Assembly: GCA_900548385.1 (NCBI GenBank)
Contig: URKJ01000038.1
Span: 1-49,193 of the forward strand
Length of the DNA stretch: 49,193 nucleotides
Direction: 5' to 3'
From: an uncultured bacterium
GTDB taxonomy: Bacteria > Verrucomicrobiota > Lentisphaeria > Victivallales > UBA1829
Made by a program: the position numbers and the translations under genes. The notes beneath the pieces were generated by a model. That model did not search any database. It worked only from the letters and a program-made list of their open reading frames with translations, and was not told where the DNA came from. How positions within the stretch are numbered: the stretch's first letter is position 1; every line of letters starts with the position of its first letter. Below, piece after piece: positions 41,451-49,193 of this stretch.

Positions 41451-41885
41451 ATGTATATTCTTCTCTCCACACCTGCGGCTTTCATACTTCTGGTCTACAG
41501 CATTTACAAATGGATCATGCGCCAATCCGACCGTGAAAAAGAGTTCTGGATCGACCAGAAAGTATATGGTCATCTCATCTCGCTCAAACTTTACGCGCTG
41601 ATGAAAGCAGTTCTGTTCCTGATCGCCATCGGCGGAGTCATGCTGATTCTGGTTTCATTGGTATATGGTCAAGTTCCGACCTGGCGGGATTTCTCCAACA
41701 AAAAATTTCTCTGGGCGGTCTGCGGTGCCAGCTTTTTCATCATTGTGCAATTCGGTTCTCTGGGACTGATCCGATTGATCCGGCATGTCGGAAAGTTCAA
41801 TACAGGAAAAGTGTTCCTGTTCTTTCTGCTGATCGGAATCATCACCGCCATATTGCTCGCTGGAATCTGCATCGCCGCATTTTGA
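41451..41885 (+). CDS. Four-helix membrane protein (144 aa)
   Basis: A 144-residue protein with four hydrophobic segments: residues ~2-18 (ILLSTPAAFILLVYSIY), ~50-75 (ALMKAVLFLIAIGGVMLILV), ~87-110 (VCGASFFIIVQFGSLGLI) and ~124-143 (FFLLIGIITAILLAGICI). No signal peptide cleavage site is evident. The ATG at 41451 is my choice; a TTG three codons upstream is in frame. No family is recognised; it may be an entry-exclusion or envelope protein, but nothing in the sequence proves this. The KilA-N gene converges on it with one base between the stops. Confidence 0.7.
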   Translation: MYILLSTPAAFILLVYSIYKWIMRQSDREKEFWIDQKVYGHLISLKLYALMKAVLFLIAIGGVMLILVSLVYGQVPTWRDFSNKKFLWAVCGASFFIIVQFGSLGLIRLIRHVGKFNTGKVFLFFLLIGIITAILLAGICIAAF

Positions 41886-41886
41886 T

Positions 41887-42717
41887 CTACTTGCCGTCAG
41901 CAGGAGCTTCCGGGAGAAATATCTGCCGCTCCGTCACTTCCGTAAGAACCTTCATTTGAGAAATGGCAACCCGGTTCAGCTTCAGCAGCCGTTCTCCCTG
42001 TGGAATCCCGTCATTGATAAAAACGGCATTCAGACTTTCCAGATTGGAAAGGCAAATCAATTCATTGATATTGGCGTAATCCCGGATGTTCCCTTTTTTA
42101 TCGGGATTGGCTTCCCGCCATTCCTGAGCAGTCATCCCGAACATCGCCACATTCAAGACATCCGCTTCATTCGCATAAACAATGGAGGCTTTGCGGCGGT
42201 CAAGTTCCGGCGGAATCAGGTTCTGCTTGATGGCATCCGTATGAATCCGGTAATTCAATTTGGCAAGTTCTCGCTTCGCGCTCCAGCCGAGCTGTCTCTG
42301 TTCTTCCTCTTTAAGACGCTGAAACTCTTTGTAAAGATACAGCTCAAATTCGACGGAAATCCAGCTTGCAAATTTAAAAGCAATGTCCTTGTGGGCAAAC
42401 GTCCCACCATATCGTCCGGACTTTACGCAAATTCCTGCAGCGTTGGTGGTAATGACCCATTTCAGTGGAGATAAGGTAAATGCATTCAGCCCAGCCTCTT
42501 TTCTAAACCCCTCGAATTCGAGGAGTTTAAAATCCGGATTATAGAGGGTTTCCCATATTCCCAGATATTCTATTGTATTCCGGTTGCGTATCCAATTACC
42601 AATAACCGCACTGGGTTCATCCGATTTTCTTTTGGCAATATCAGTCAAAGATATAAAATCGGATTCTTTAAATCTTAAAACCGTTATGGATGTATTGTCT
42701 ACAACTATTTTTGACAT
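41887..42717 (-). CDS. KilA-N domain protein
   Basis: A 276-residue protein with a KilA-N domain at the N-terminus: FKESDFISLTDIAKRKSDEP, then VIGNWIRNRNTIEYLGIWE and KWVITTNAAGICVKSGRYGG followed by HKDIAFKFASWIS. KilA-N is a DNA-binding domain of phages and mobile elements. A helical linker (FQRLKEEEQRQLGWSAKREL) and a C-terminal region (VLNVAMFGMTAQEWREANPD) follow, a pattern seen in similar bacterial proteins. The start follows GGAGG. It is opposite in strand to all its neighbours and its 5' end is A+T-rich, which suggests a separate insertion. Confidence 0.88.
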   Translation of the reverse strand: MSKIVVDNTSITVLRFKESDFISLTDIAKRKSDEPSAVIGNWIRNRNTIEYLGIWETLYNPDFKLLEFEGFRKEAGLNAFTLSPLKWVITTNAAGICVKSGRYGGTFAHKDIAFKFASWISVEFELYLYKEFQRLKEEEQRQLGWSAKRELAKLNYRIHTDAIKQNLIPPELDRRKASIVYANEADVLNVAMFGMTAQEWREANPDKKGNIRDYANINELICLSNLESLNAVFINDGIPQGERLLKLNRVAISQMKVLTEVTERQIFLPEAPADGK

Positions 42718-42835
42718 ACCAAAATCCTCCGGTTATTCAAGATAAGACGTTTAGAAAATACATATTATAATTTATCATATCAAATGAAGATTTCAACTGA
42801 GGTCATAGTAAATTGATGCCAATATAGAAAAGAAA

Positions 42836-42922
42836 CTTTCGTTTGATTTCCCGGCTGCCGGACCGGATGACGCTGCATCCTGTTTCGGTCCGTCAGCCTT
42901 CGGGCAAAAAATCAACCGAAAG
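42836..42922 (+). promoter_or_regulatory. Block-boundary nested hairpin 8
   Basis: The outer arms CTTTCGTTTGATT (42836-42848) and AATCAACCGAAAG (42910-42922) pair over 13 bp with one G-T pair. The inner stem has GGCTG 42853-42857 with CAGCC 42894-42898 and CGGACCG 42859-42865 with CGGTCCG 42886-42892. The second outer arm contains the GAAAG of the ribosome site itself, so closing the stem would hide it. It is the leader of the 1696-residue gene. Confidence 0.8.
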
Positions 42923-42929
42923 GATAAGG

Positions 42930-45900
42930 ATGATGGAAGCAATACAGTTGGATTTGTTCGATTTTGCCGCGATGCAGGCGGCAGTTCAATCGAAGGTGCA
43001 GGAACTTCCGGAAACGGTCGTTCCGCGGAACTTTCAGAATGACGGCAGGCATGGGATGCCGACAACTCCGGCGGCGAGGATTGAGGCGAATCTCAAGGCG
43101 ATCCGTCTGCTGAAAGAACTCGGAGCCGGAGAACGGGTTCCGTCTCACGAGGAGCAGGTCATGCTTTCGCAGTTCAGCGGATGGGGCGGGCTGACCGAAG
43201 TTTTCATGGAAGGCAATCGCCATTATCAGGCGCTCAAGGAACTGCTTCCTGACGAGGAATATCAGACTGCGCAAAATTCCATTCTCGACAGCTATTACAC
43301 GCCCGAATATATCATTGATTTCATGTGGGACCTTGTCCGGCAGGAACTTGGAATCAAGTCTGGCAAAGTCGCGGAGCTGGGTGCGGGGACAGGAAATTTC
43401 ATCGGACTTGCGCCGTTTCAGAATGCCTATGAGTTTACAGCCGTCGAGATTGATAAAATTTCGGGAAACATCGCGAAGACGCTTTATCCGAAGTCAGACA
43501 TCCGGATCGCATCGCTGGAGACGGTTAAACTGCCGGAACAGTATGACCTTGTGATCGGCAATGTTCCGTTCGGCAGATTTGCCCCGTATGACCGGAATTA
43601 CCGTTCCTGCAATGCCTGGAATCTGCATAATTATTTCATCTCCCGCGCATTGGATTGCCTGAAGGAAAATGGCCATGCCGTCCTTCTGACCTCCAGTTCC
43701 ACGATGGACAAACCAGGTTCCATGCCGCAGATCACGAACGGGCGGGCGGGACTTGTGAAGGCTTACCGTTTGCCGAACAATACTTTCGCCGGAACGGAGA
43801 TCGTCGCCGATATTCTCATCCTGAAAAAAGGGTATCGGGAGAATCTTTCCGGGAATCTGCAGTGGATTGACACCGCCGATAAGACGGGCAGAATTGAGGT
43901 CAACTGTTACTTCGCGCAGCATCCGGAACATGTGTTCGGAAAACTCACGAATACCGGCAAAATGTATGGTAAGCTGAATACACCGACCATTCTGCCGGAT
44001 GGCAAGAGTCTGAAAGAACATTTCGATATCGCGCGTAAAGAGTTCATGCCGACCCTGCCGGAAGTTCCCGAAAATACCGATCTGTTCGGCAATGCACTTC
44101 CGGAAGCGACAACACCCAAAGTTGAGGTTGTTTCCTATGCGGAGCGGACGAATATTCCGGAGGAGAAGCTACCGCCGGAAAACTGCCGGGAATACAGCAT
44201 TTTCAGCACACTGGATGCGGTTTATCAGGTCATTGACGGCATGGGACATCGTCTGAAGGACCGCAAAGGGGAAAATCTCACGCTCAAGGAGACGCAGAAA
44301 GTCCATTCTTTCGTCAAGATCAAGAATGCGCTGAACGAACTCATTGACGCTCAATTGGATTTCAATGCCCCGGATGAAGAAATTGAGGACTTGCGCATCC
44401 GGCTTCGCTGTCTTTACAATGATCATGTCGCAAAATACGGCGTGCTTTCCAATAAGACCGTTCATAAATATTGCGTGGAAGATCCGGAATACCTCAAAGT
44501 CGCGGCGATTGAAAACTGTCGCAAAGTGACCGAAACCAACAAAGCCGGGATCAAGACGACGAAAAAAGTCTATGAACCGGGCGACATCCTGTTCAAGCGG
44601 ACGCAATGGCCGTGGCGGGAACCGGATCATGCGGAAAACATCGTGGAAGCCGGACTGATTTCCCATGCCTACCGCAATAAAATCGACCTTGAATACATCG
44701 CGCGGATTACCGGCAAGGATTATGAATCGGTCAAGGCGGAACTTCTGTCAAGCGGCGAATATTTCTACAACCCGGCAGCGCAGAGAATTGAACTCAAAAG
44801 CCGCTATCTTTCAGGGCACATCAAGATGAAGATCGAAGAAGCGCAGGCGTATGGTCTGACCGCCAATGTGGAGGCGTTGAAAACGGTTCTCCCCAAGCCG
44901 TTGACCATTGAAGATATCGACTTCGCACTCGGTTCGTTCTGGCTGCCTGCGGAACTCGTTCAGAAATGGATTGCAAAGGACTTGAACGGCAAAGTTGAGA
45001 TTCATTATGACGAAGATTCCGACAGCTGGAAGGTCGATGCCGATTACCAGAGCAGCCAGCTCCTGAATCAGTACAATCTCGACACCCTCGACACGGTGGA
45101 ACTGATTGAGCTCATCCTGAATCTGAAAGATCCGGTCATCCAGAAATCGGTCTGGAATGCGGATCGCAAAGCGTATGTCGAGGTCATAGATAAAGAAGCG
45201 ACTCTGATGGCGCGGCAGTACAAGAATGAAATCCAGAACCGTTTTCACGATTTCGTAATGGATGACCGTGAACTTGCGCTGGAGGTGGAACAGGTCTATA
45301 ACGAATGCTTCAACAACTATGTGTTGCAGCAATACGACCTGCCGACGTTCGACGTTTATCCGGGCGCGAGCTCGGTGATTGACGGCAAGCCGTTCATTCT
45401 GCGCGAACATCAGAAGCGGGCGGTCACGCGGTGCATTCAGGAAAACACCCTGCTGGCGCACGCGGTCGGAGCCGGCAAAACAGCCGTGATGATTACCGCC
45501 GCGATGGAGCTGATCCGCCTCAAACTTGCGACGAAAACGATGATCGTCGTTCAGAATGCCACGCTTCAGCAGTTTGCGGAATTCGCTCCGAAACTCTACC
45601 CGACCGCCAACATCCTGGTCGCAACGAAAAATGATCTGGTCAAGGAGAAACGCAAACGGTTTCTCGGGCGCATTGCCACAGGCAAATGGGATATCGTCAT
45701 CATCGCTCAGAGTTCGTTCAATATGATTGAAGACAATCCCGACCTCGTGCGGGCGAAATATCAGGAGGAACTTAGTGCGCTTGCCCAAACGGAGAACTCT
45801 GCGGGCATGCGACTTTCGAGACGCCAAGTGAAAGCGGCGCAACAACGCAAACGCAGCCTCAAAAAACGTCTGGACAAACTGGAGGACCGCCATGCCTCCG

Positions 45901-48020
45901 AGGATATCGTCTACTTCGACCAACTGGGCGTGGACTGCATCTTCATGGACGAGGTTCACAGCTACAAACGGAACTTCTTCGTCACGAAAATGACGCGGGT
46001 AAAGGGGCTGGACAACGCCGCTTCACAAAAGGCGTTTTCTTTGACATTGAAGCTGAATCAGATTCGCGAAAAGACTGGCGGCAGGAATATCTACACGGCA
46101 ACTGGAACGCCTGTCACGAACCAGCTTCCGGAGCTGTTCAACATGGTTCGCTACGTATCGCCGGAGAGTTTGTCGGCGTTTCATGTGGACACCTTTGACC
46201 GTTTCGCTTCGACTTTTACCCAGAGCGAAACGGCGATGGAATTGAATGCCGCCGGACGCCTCAAAATGGTCTCGCGCTTCTGCAAATTCACGAACATCGT
46301 GGAGCTCTCCAAGATGTTCCGGAGCTGTGCGGATGTGATTCTGCCGGAGGATCTGACCGGCATTCCGAAACCGCCGATCAAGGGCGGGCATCCGGAACAG
46401 ATCAGTCTGCCGCGAACCGAACAGGTCTCCCGCTTCATGGATTATCTGAGCGATGTTTACACCTGGTTCGAGCAGCTCGACAACTCGAAAAAGCGGGAAT
46501 TTACGCACATTCCGCTGCTGATCTACGGACTCTCCCGCAAGGCGACCATCGATCTGCGCCTAATTGCAGCCGATGCGAAGGATGATCCCGGTTCCAAGCT
46601 CAATGTCTGCGTCAATAAGATTCTGGAAAAGTATCGTGAATACGATTCCATCAAAGCCGCGCAGGTTGTGTTCAGCGACCTTTTCCAGCTCAAAAATGGC
46701 AAAACGGTCTATTTCGACGTATTCCGTGAAATCAAGCGGAAACTGGTTGCAGGCGGCATTCCCGCCGATGAAATCGCGATCATCAATGACTATAAGACCG
46801 ACAAGCAGCGGCAGGAAGTGTTCGACATGGTGAACAGCGGCGATGTCCGCGTCATCATGGGATCGACGCAGAAGCTCGGAACCGGCGTCAATATGCAGGA
46901 ACGTCTTGCGGTGGAACATGATCTGGATGCCCCGTTCCGTCCGGCTGACGCCGAGCAGAGGACCGGACGTCTGGTCCGTCAGGGCAATATTCTGCCGGAG
47001 GTCGAAGTAATCCGCTACGGCATGGCGGAAACGCTTGACGCCGGGATGTATCAGATTCTGACCCGAAAGCAGAAGTTCATCAACGACGCCTTGAAAGGGA
47101 AGCGCCGCAGCATGGATGAGATCAATGACACTTCGATTGATTTCGCCTCGTTTTCGGCGCAGATTTCCGGTAATCCCAAGCTGATCCGCAAGGTCGAAGT
47201 GGAGACCCGTCTGCGGGAACTGCAGTCGCTGGAATATCAGTTCCGCCGTTCGGTCCGCCGCGATGAAGATTTGAAATCCGAGCTTGAACGGGCGATCCCT
47301 CGCATTGAAAAGGACATTGAGCGCATGAAAGAACTTGCGGCATATCCGTTCCCGACCGACTTCCCGCAAATCGAGATCAATGGCATTGCCTTGGAAGGCA
47401 CGCCCGAATACCGGGTCAAACAGCTGGCGAATCACCTGACCAGCAAAGGAATTTATCAGGCGATTCTGCACGCCAGGCGGGAACGGGAAGATGCGTCAAT
47501 CGACCTCGGTTATGCGAAAATCAACGGCATTGAAATTGAACTCAAAGCGGTCTGCCCGTTTGAAATTTACCGTGCCCGCGAGGATCAGGCGGTGATCCGT
47601 TACCGCCTTGCCGGAGAATCATTCTACAACGGCAAAATCCGTGTCGGAAGCGATGTCACGACCGGAAGCGGACTCATCACCAGCCTGAAATCCGTGCTGG
47701 ACGCCAAAGCCAAAGAAGCCGTCGGCGAAGCGGAATCGCTGGAACTGAACCGGCTGCGGCTGAAACAGCTTGCCGAAACCGAAGGCAAGCGTGTATTCAA
47801 ATACGCCGACGAGCGCATCGAACTTCAGAAGGAACTCGACAAGCTCCTTTTCGAGCTGAACGAGCTGGATTTGCTCCATGAAGACCGCCGTATTGAAGTC
47901 ATGCCGCGCCTCTCGGATTACCTCGACCTCGGCGTCGAAGTGATTGCCGAAAAAGTCGAAATCACGGATGAGCCCGATGAAGAAGATTCCGAGGAGGAAT
48001 CGCTGGAGAAGAGTGCCTGA
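42930..48020 (+). CDS. Giant adenine methyltransferase-SNF2 helicase
   Basis: A 1696-residue fusion. The methyltransferase has motif I VAELGAGTGNF near residue 147 and motif IV NVPFG near 210, an N6-adenine type. The helicase has Walker A AVGAGKT near 845, DEVH near 1007, and C-terminal helicase motifs (STQKLGTGVNMQ near 1311, EQRTGRLVRQGN near 1341). The tail is coiled (RLRLKQLAETEGKRVF). Such fusions resemble phage P1 DarB and other methylase-helicases of plasmids and integrative elements, which protect incoming DNA. I start at MMEAIQLDLF after AAAGGATAAGG; a longer frame would translate the leader hairpin. MEAIQ one codon later is also possible. Confidence 0.92.
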   Translation: MMEAIQLDLFDFAAMQAAVQSKVQELPETVVPRNFQNDGRHGMPTTPAARIEANLKAIRLLKELGAGERVPSHEEQVMLSQFSGWGGLTEVFMEGNRHYQALKELLPDEEYQTAQNSILDSYYTPEYIIDFMWDLVRQELGIKSGKVAELGAGTGNFIGLAPFQNAYEFTAVEIDKISGNIAKTLYPKSDIRIASLETVKLPEQYDLVIGNVPFGRFAPYDRNYRSCNAWNLHNYFISRALDCLKENGHAVLLTSSSTMDKPGSMPQITNGRAGLVKAYRLPNNTFAGTEIVADILILKKGYRENLSGNLQWIDTADKTGRIEVNCYFAQHPEHVFGKLTNTGKMYGKLNTPTILPDGKSLKEHFDIARKEFMPTLPEVPENTDLFGNALPEATTPKVEVVSYAERTNIPEEKLPPENCREYSIFSTLDAVYQVIDGMGHRLKDRKGENLTLKETQKVHSFVKIKNALNELIDAQLDFNAPDEEIEDLRIRLRCLYNDHVAKYGVLSNKTVHKYCVEDPEYLKVAAIENCRKVTETNKAGIKTTKKVYEPGDILFKRTQWPWREPDHAENIVEAGLISHAYRNKIDLEYIARITGKDYESVKAELLSSGEYFYNPAAQRIELKSRYLSGHIKMKIEEAQAYGLTANVEALKTVLPKPLTIEDIDFALGSFWLPAELVQKWIAKDLNGKVEIHYDEDSDSWKVDADYQSSQLLNQYNLDTLDTVELIELILNLKDPVIQKSVWNADRKAYVEVIDKEATLMARQYKNEIQNRFHDFVMDDRELALEVEQVYNECFNNYVLQQYDLPTFDVYPGASSVIDGKPFILREHQKRAVTRCIQENTLLAHAVGAGKTAVMITAAMELIRLKLATKTMIVVQNATLQQFAEFAPKLYPTANILVATKNDLVKEKRKRFLGRIATGKWDIVIIAQSSFNMIEDNPDLVRAKYQEELSALAQTENSAGMRLSRRQVKAAQQRKRSLKKRLDKLEDRHASEDIVYFDQLGVDCIFMDEVHSYKRNFFVTKMTRVKGLDNAASQKAFSLTLKLNQIREKTGGRNIYTATGTPVTNQLPELFNMVRYVSPESLSAFHVDTFDRFASTFTQSETAMELNAAGRLKMVSRFCKFTNIVELSKMFRSCADVILPEDLTGIPKPPIKGGHPEQISLPRTEQVSRFMDYLSDVYTWFEQLDNSKKREFTHIPLLIYGLSRKATIDLRLIAADAKDDPGSKLNVCVNKILEKYREYDSIKAAQVVFSDLFQLKNGKTVYFDVFREIKRKLVAGGIPADEIAIINDYKTDKQRQEVFDMVNSGDVRVIMGSTQKLGTGVNMQERLAVEHDLDAPFRPADAEQRTGRLVRQGNILPEVEVIRYGMAETLDAGMYQILTRKQKFINDALKGKRRSMDEINDTSIDFASFSAQISGNPKLIRKVEVETRLRELQSLEYQFRRSVRRDEDLKSELERAIPRIEKDIERMKELAAYPFPTDFPQIEINGIALEGTPEYRVKQLANHLTSKGIYQAILHARREREDASIDLGYAKINGIEIELKAVCPFEIYRAREDQAVIRYRLAGESFYNGKIRVGSDVTTGSGLITSLKSVLDAKAKEAVGEAESLELNRLRLKQLAETEGKRVFKYADERIELQKELDKLLFELNELDLLHEDRRIEVMPRLSDYLDLGVEVIAEKVEITDEPDEEDSEEESLEKSA

Positions 48021-48028
48021 CCAGTCCC

Positions 48029-48099
48029 TCTGTTCTTTGCGCCGCTTTTCCGGCTGACGGATTCCCGTCCGCCGCGCGGCTTCTTTGCGAAAGAACAGA
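48029..48099 (+). promoter_or_regulatory. Block-boundary nested hairpin 9
   Basis: The outer arms TCTGTTCTTT (48029-48038) and AAAGAACAGA (48090-48099) match over 10 bp. The inner stem is interrupted: GCCGC 48041-48045 with GCGGC 48076-48080, CGGC with GCCG, and GACGG with CCGTC around an ATTC loop. TTCTTT follows. The next ribosome site (AAGGAG at 48123) is 23 bases beyond the second arm. Confidence 0.78.
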
Positions 48100-48137
48100 A
48101 GTTCTCAAACTAAAATCAAAATAAGGAGTATGAGAAA

Positions 48138-48290
48138 ATGGCTGCTTATGCAAGAATCTACGGATTTCAGGTTGTCGATGGCAAACACATCGAAGGTCGG
48201 GAGGAAGAATTCACCTGCCTCGGCGGGAACTGCTATCTCTCCAATGGCGAATACGAAATGCTTGAGGAGATCCTCGAAAAAGAATTTTAA
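48138..48290 (+). CDS. Small protein (50 aa)
   Basis: A 50-residue protein starting MAAYARIYGFQVVDGKHIE, with AAGGAG 9 bases before the ATG; a nearer ATG in another frame (48130) lies too close to that site and gives a less protein-like product. It contains FTCLGGNCYLSNGEYEML, with two cysteines five residues apart, and an acidic tail. No family is recognised. The next gene starts 18 bases later after AAGGAGG. Confidence 0.62.
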   Translation: MAAYARIYGFQVVDGKHIEGREEEFTCLGGNCYLSNGEYEMLEEILEKEF

Positions 48291-48308
48291 TCTCAAGGAG
48301 GCCTGATC

Positions 48309-49052
48309 ATGAAAGAAAACATCAAACGGGACAGTGCCATCGACCTGTTCAACAGTATTCTGAAAACGGCGCGCGATGCCGGCGCCTTGCAGGAACTTGA
48401 CCGGATTATCGACTACGATTCCGCGTGTGAATTTGAGGAGAAAAATAAACGGCCGATTTCCAATTATGAGTTTAATTGTATCTTCTCTGTCGATTACGGC
48501 GGTTCGGAAGGCATTTACATCGACGCTTGGCTCAACGGTTATCTGGATGAGTCCGGGCATACGCAACGGCTCCATTTCGGCACGATCAAGACGCTGGAAC
48601 GCGATCTTGCCGCAATGAAAATCATGGGCGAAGCCTGCGGGATTTTGCAATACTATGCCTCGGATTATCTCAATAAGAATCTTTCCCGCTATGAACCCGA
48701 TCCGGCGAAATTGTCGCTGTTCCATAATTCGGATACGCCATTCTGGTGCCGTTCCTGCAAATCAATGGGAAATATCGCCGTATTGAAGCGTCCTTGCCCA
48801 TGGAACGAACAGATGGAGCAATATGCCTTCCGCTGTGAAACCTGCGGTGCGGAAACCAATTATTTTTCCTCCTCTGCCGAGTTGCGTAAAGCCTGGAACA
48901 ACGGCGAATACTGGATCAGAAAAAGTGACGCGATTCTGGTCAAGCGTGATGCTCTGCAATCCGTTTGTAAACTGCGAGGTCAGGAACCCTGCAATCTCGA
49001 CTGTGCCAAATGCCCGTATCAAATCATCCGGGAGTTGCGCCATACGGTATAA
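48309..49052 (+). CDS. Protein with Lar-like zinc ribbon (247 aa)
   Basis: A 247-residue protein starting MKENIKRDSAIDLF. An N-terminal ~140-residue domain (VDYGGSEGIYIDAWLNGYL and FGTIKTLERDLAAMKIMGE) is unknown. It is followed by a zinc ribbon, FWCRSCKSMGNI ... YAFRCETCGAETNYF and ELRKAWNNGEYW, which resembles Lar-type restriction-alleviation domains, and a cysteine-rich end (CKLRGQEPCNLDCAKCPY). Together with the protein at 34728 and the methylase-helicase it may counter restriction (inference). AAGGAGG precedes the start. It lies at the end of the window. Confidence 0.7.
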   Translation: MKENIKRDSAIDLFNSILKTARDAGALQELDRIIDYDSACEFEEKNKRPISNYEFNCIFSVDYGGSEGIYIDAWLNGYLDESGHTQRLHFGTIKTLERDLAAMKIMGEACGILQYYASDYLNKNLSRYEPDPAKLSLFHNSDTPFWCRSCKSMGNIAVLKRPCPWNEQMEQYAFRCETCGAETNYFSSSAELRKAWNNGEYWIRKSDAILVKRDALQSVCKLRGQEPCNLDCAKCPYQIIRELRHTV

Positions 49053-49114
49053 AGTCTGGTTATCGAACAACATCTCAAGTTAAAAACAAAATTCAGTTCT
49101 TCCGGCCGCTTGAC

Positions 49115-49138
49115 CGGCGGATGAAGTCTCATCCGCCG
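49115..49138 (+). terminator. Hairpin after the last gene
   Basis: CGGCGGATGA (49115-49124) is perfectly complementary to TCATCCGCCG (49129-49138) around loop AGTC, followed by CCTTTACTTTGG. An earlier CGAACAAC (49064-49071) is like the second arm of boundary elements, but no matching arms are found before the window ends at 49193. The remaining A+T-rich bases hold no recognised gene. Confidence 0.65.
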
Positions 49139-49193
49139 CCTTTACTTTGGCCTATTATAGAAACGATGATAAAAAGCATTATTCATAATGAAG

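Noticed and set aside
42843..42929. Upstream extension of the methylase-helicase frame
   Set aside because: These codons translate the nested leader hairpin and the strong ribosome site lies just before 42930.
44811..45959. Minus-strand 382-residue frame in the methylase-helicase gene
   Set aside because: It is antisense to the helicase region, whose motifs are intact; no ribosome site or domain.
26348..48099. Integron attC sites and gene cassettes as an explanation of the nested repeats
   Set aside because: The arms lack the conserved GTTRRRY/RYYYAAC boxes, no integrase is seen, and the elements lie before ribosome sites of multi-gene blocks instead of after each single gene.
48085..48306. 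Plus-strand 73-residue frame overlapping the 50-residue gene
   Set aside because: Its ATG at 48130 is one base from the ribosome site and the product is less protein-like than the frame from 48138.
1..49193. CRISPR array
   Set aside because: No set of regularly spaced identical direct repeats is present; the only regular repeat is the 240-bp coding repeat at 18931-19890.
1..49193. tRNA, rRNA, insertion sequences and integrase att sites
   Set aside because: I looked for tRNA-like ends, transposase or integrase genes and flanking direct repeats and found none that I can support.

Overview
The window reads as the end of a contig carrying most of a large conjugative element (a plasmid or an integrative conjugative element) from a Gram-negative-type bacterium. 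The Gram-negative assignment rests on VirB8/VirB9/VirB10-like envelope proteins, two lipoproteins with clear lipoboxes, and Sec signal peptides. I cannot name the host. A gut PVC-type bacterium (Lentisphaerota-like) is only a guess from the moderately G+C-rich coding style and strong AAAGGAG ribosome sites. Bases 1-50 are Illumina Nextera adapter, not biology.

Layout. (1) 51-1051: the 3' part of an A+T-rich DUF4276-like gene and a decayed cysteine-rich reading frame. (2) 1142-24830, minus strand, read from right to left: one tightly packed operon of 22 genes encoding a type IV secretion system. In transcription order it holds VirB2-like, VirB3-like and VirB4 genes, a 1243-residue coiled-coil exported protein, a lipoprotein, and a small protein with a repeated mini-domain. 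VirB5-, VirB6-, two VirB8-, VirB9- and VirB10-like genes follow, then a second lipoprotein, a small membrane protein, a ParA-like ATPase, several unknown proteins, a VirD4-like coupling ATPase with its membrane segments at the wrong end, and a Clp-type AAA+ unfoldase. No VirB11, lytic transglycosylase or relaxase is visible. (3) 24830-26062: control region with a dyad over the -10 of the transfer operon and a divergent XRE-type regulator. (4) 26063-49193, plus strand: a modular array of mostly unknown small genes. It includes a PRTRC cassette (ubiquitin-like C, E2-like B, E1/ThiF-like, E and F proteins), an element-borne DNA polymerase sliding clamp, mini-domain proteins, Lar-like zinc ribbons and a 1696-residue methyltransferase-helicase. 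Two minus-strand genes interrupt the array: a secreted DRGH nuclease and a KilA-N protein.

Two patterns tie the window together. First, the plus-strand array is divided into blocks, and nearly every block boundary carries the same architecture: an outer inverted repeat of 7-13 bp, in most cases enclosing a G+C-rich hairpin with a T-tract, with the second outer arm leading into the ribosome-binding site of the next block. The outer arms differ between loci but stay complementary. This looks like an undescribed family of leader/terminator elements. Second, a mini-domain of about 45 residues (T-x-x-Q at the start, an Mt-x-x-eA-type motif at the end) recurs in at least six proteins of both the transfer operon and the clamp-linked genes, which suggests one shared binding partner.

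How the parts may fit together (inference): the VirB/VirD4 machine moves the element. The large methyltransferase-helicase and Lar-like proteins may shield it from restriction. The clamp and PRTRC genes may serve replication or maintenance. The XRE protein is the likely switch for the transfer operon.
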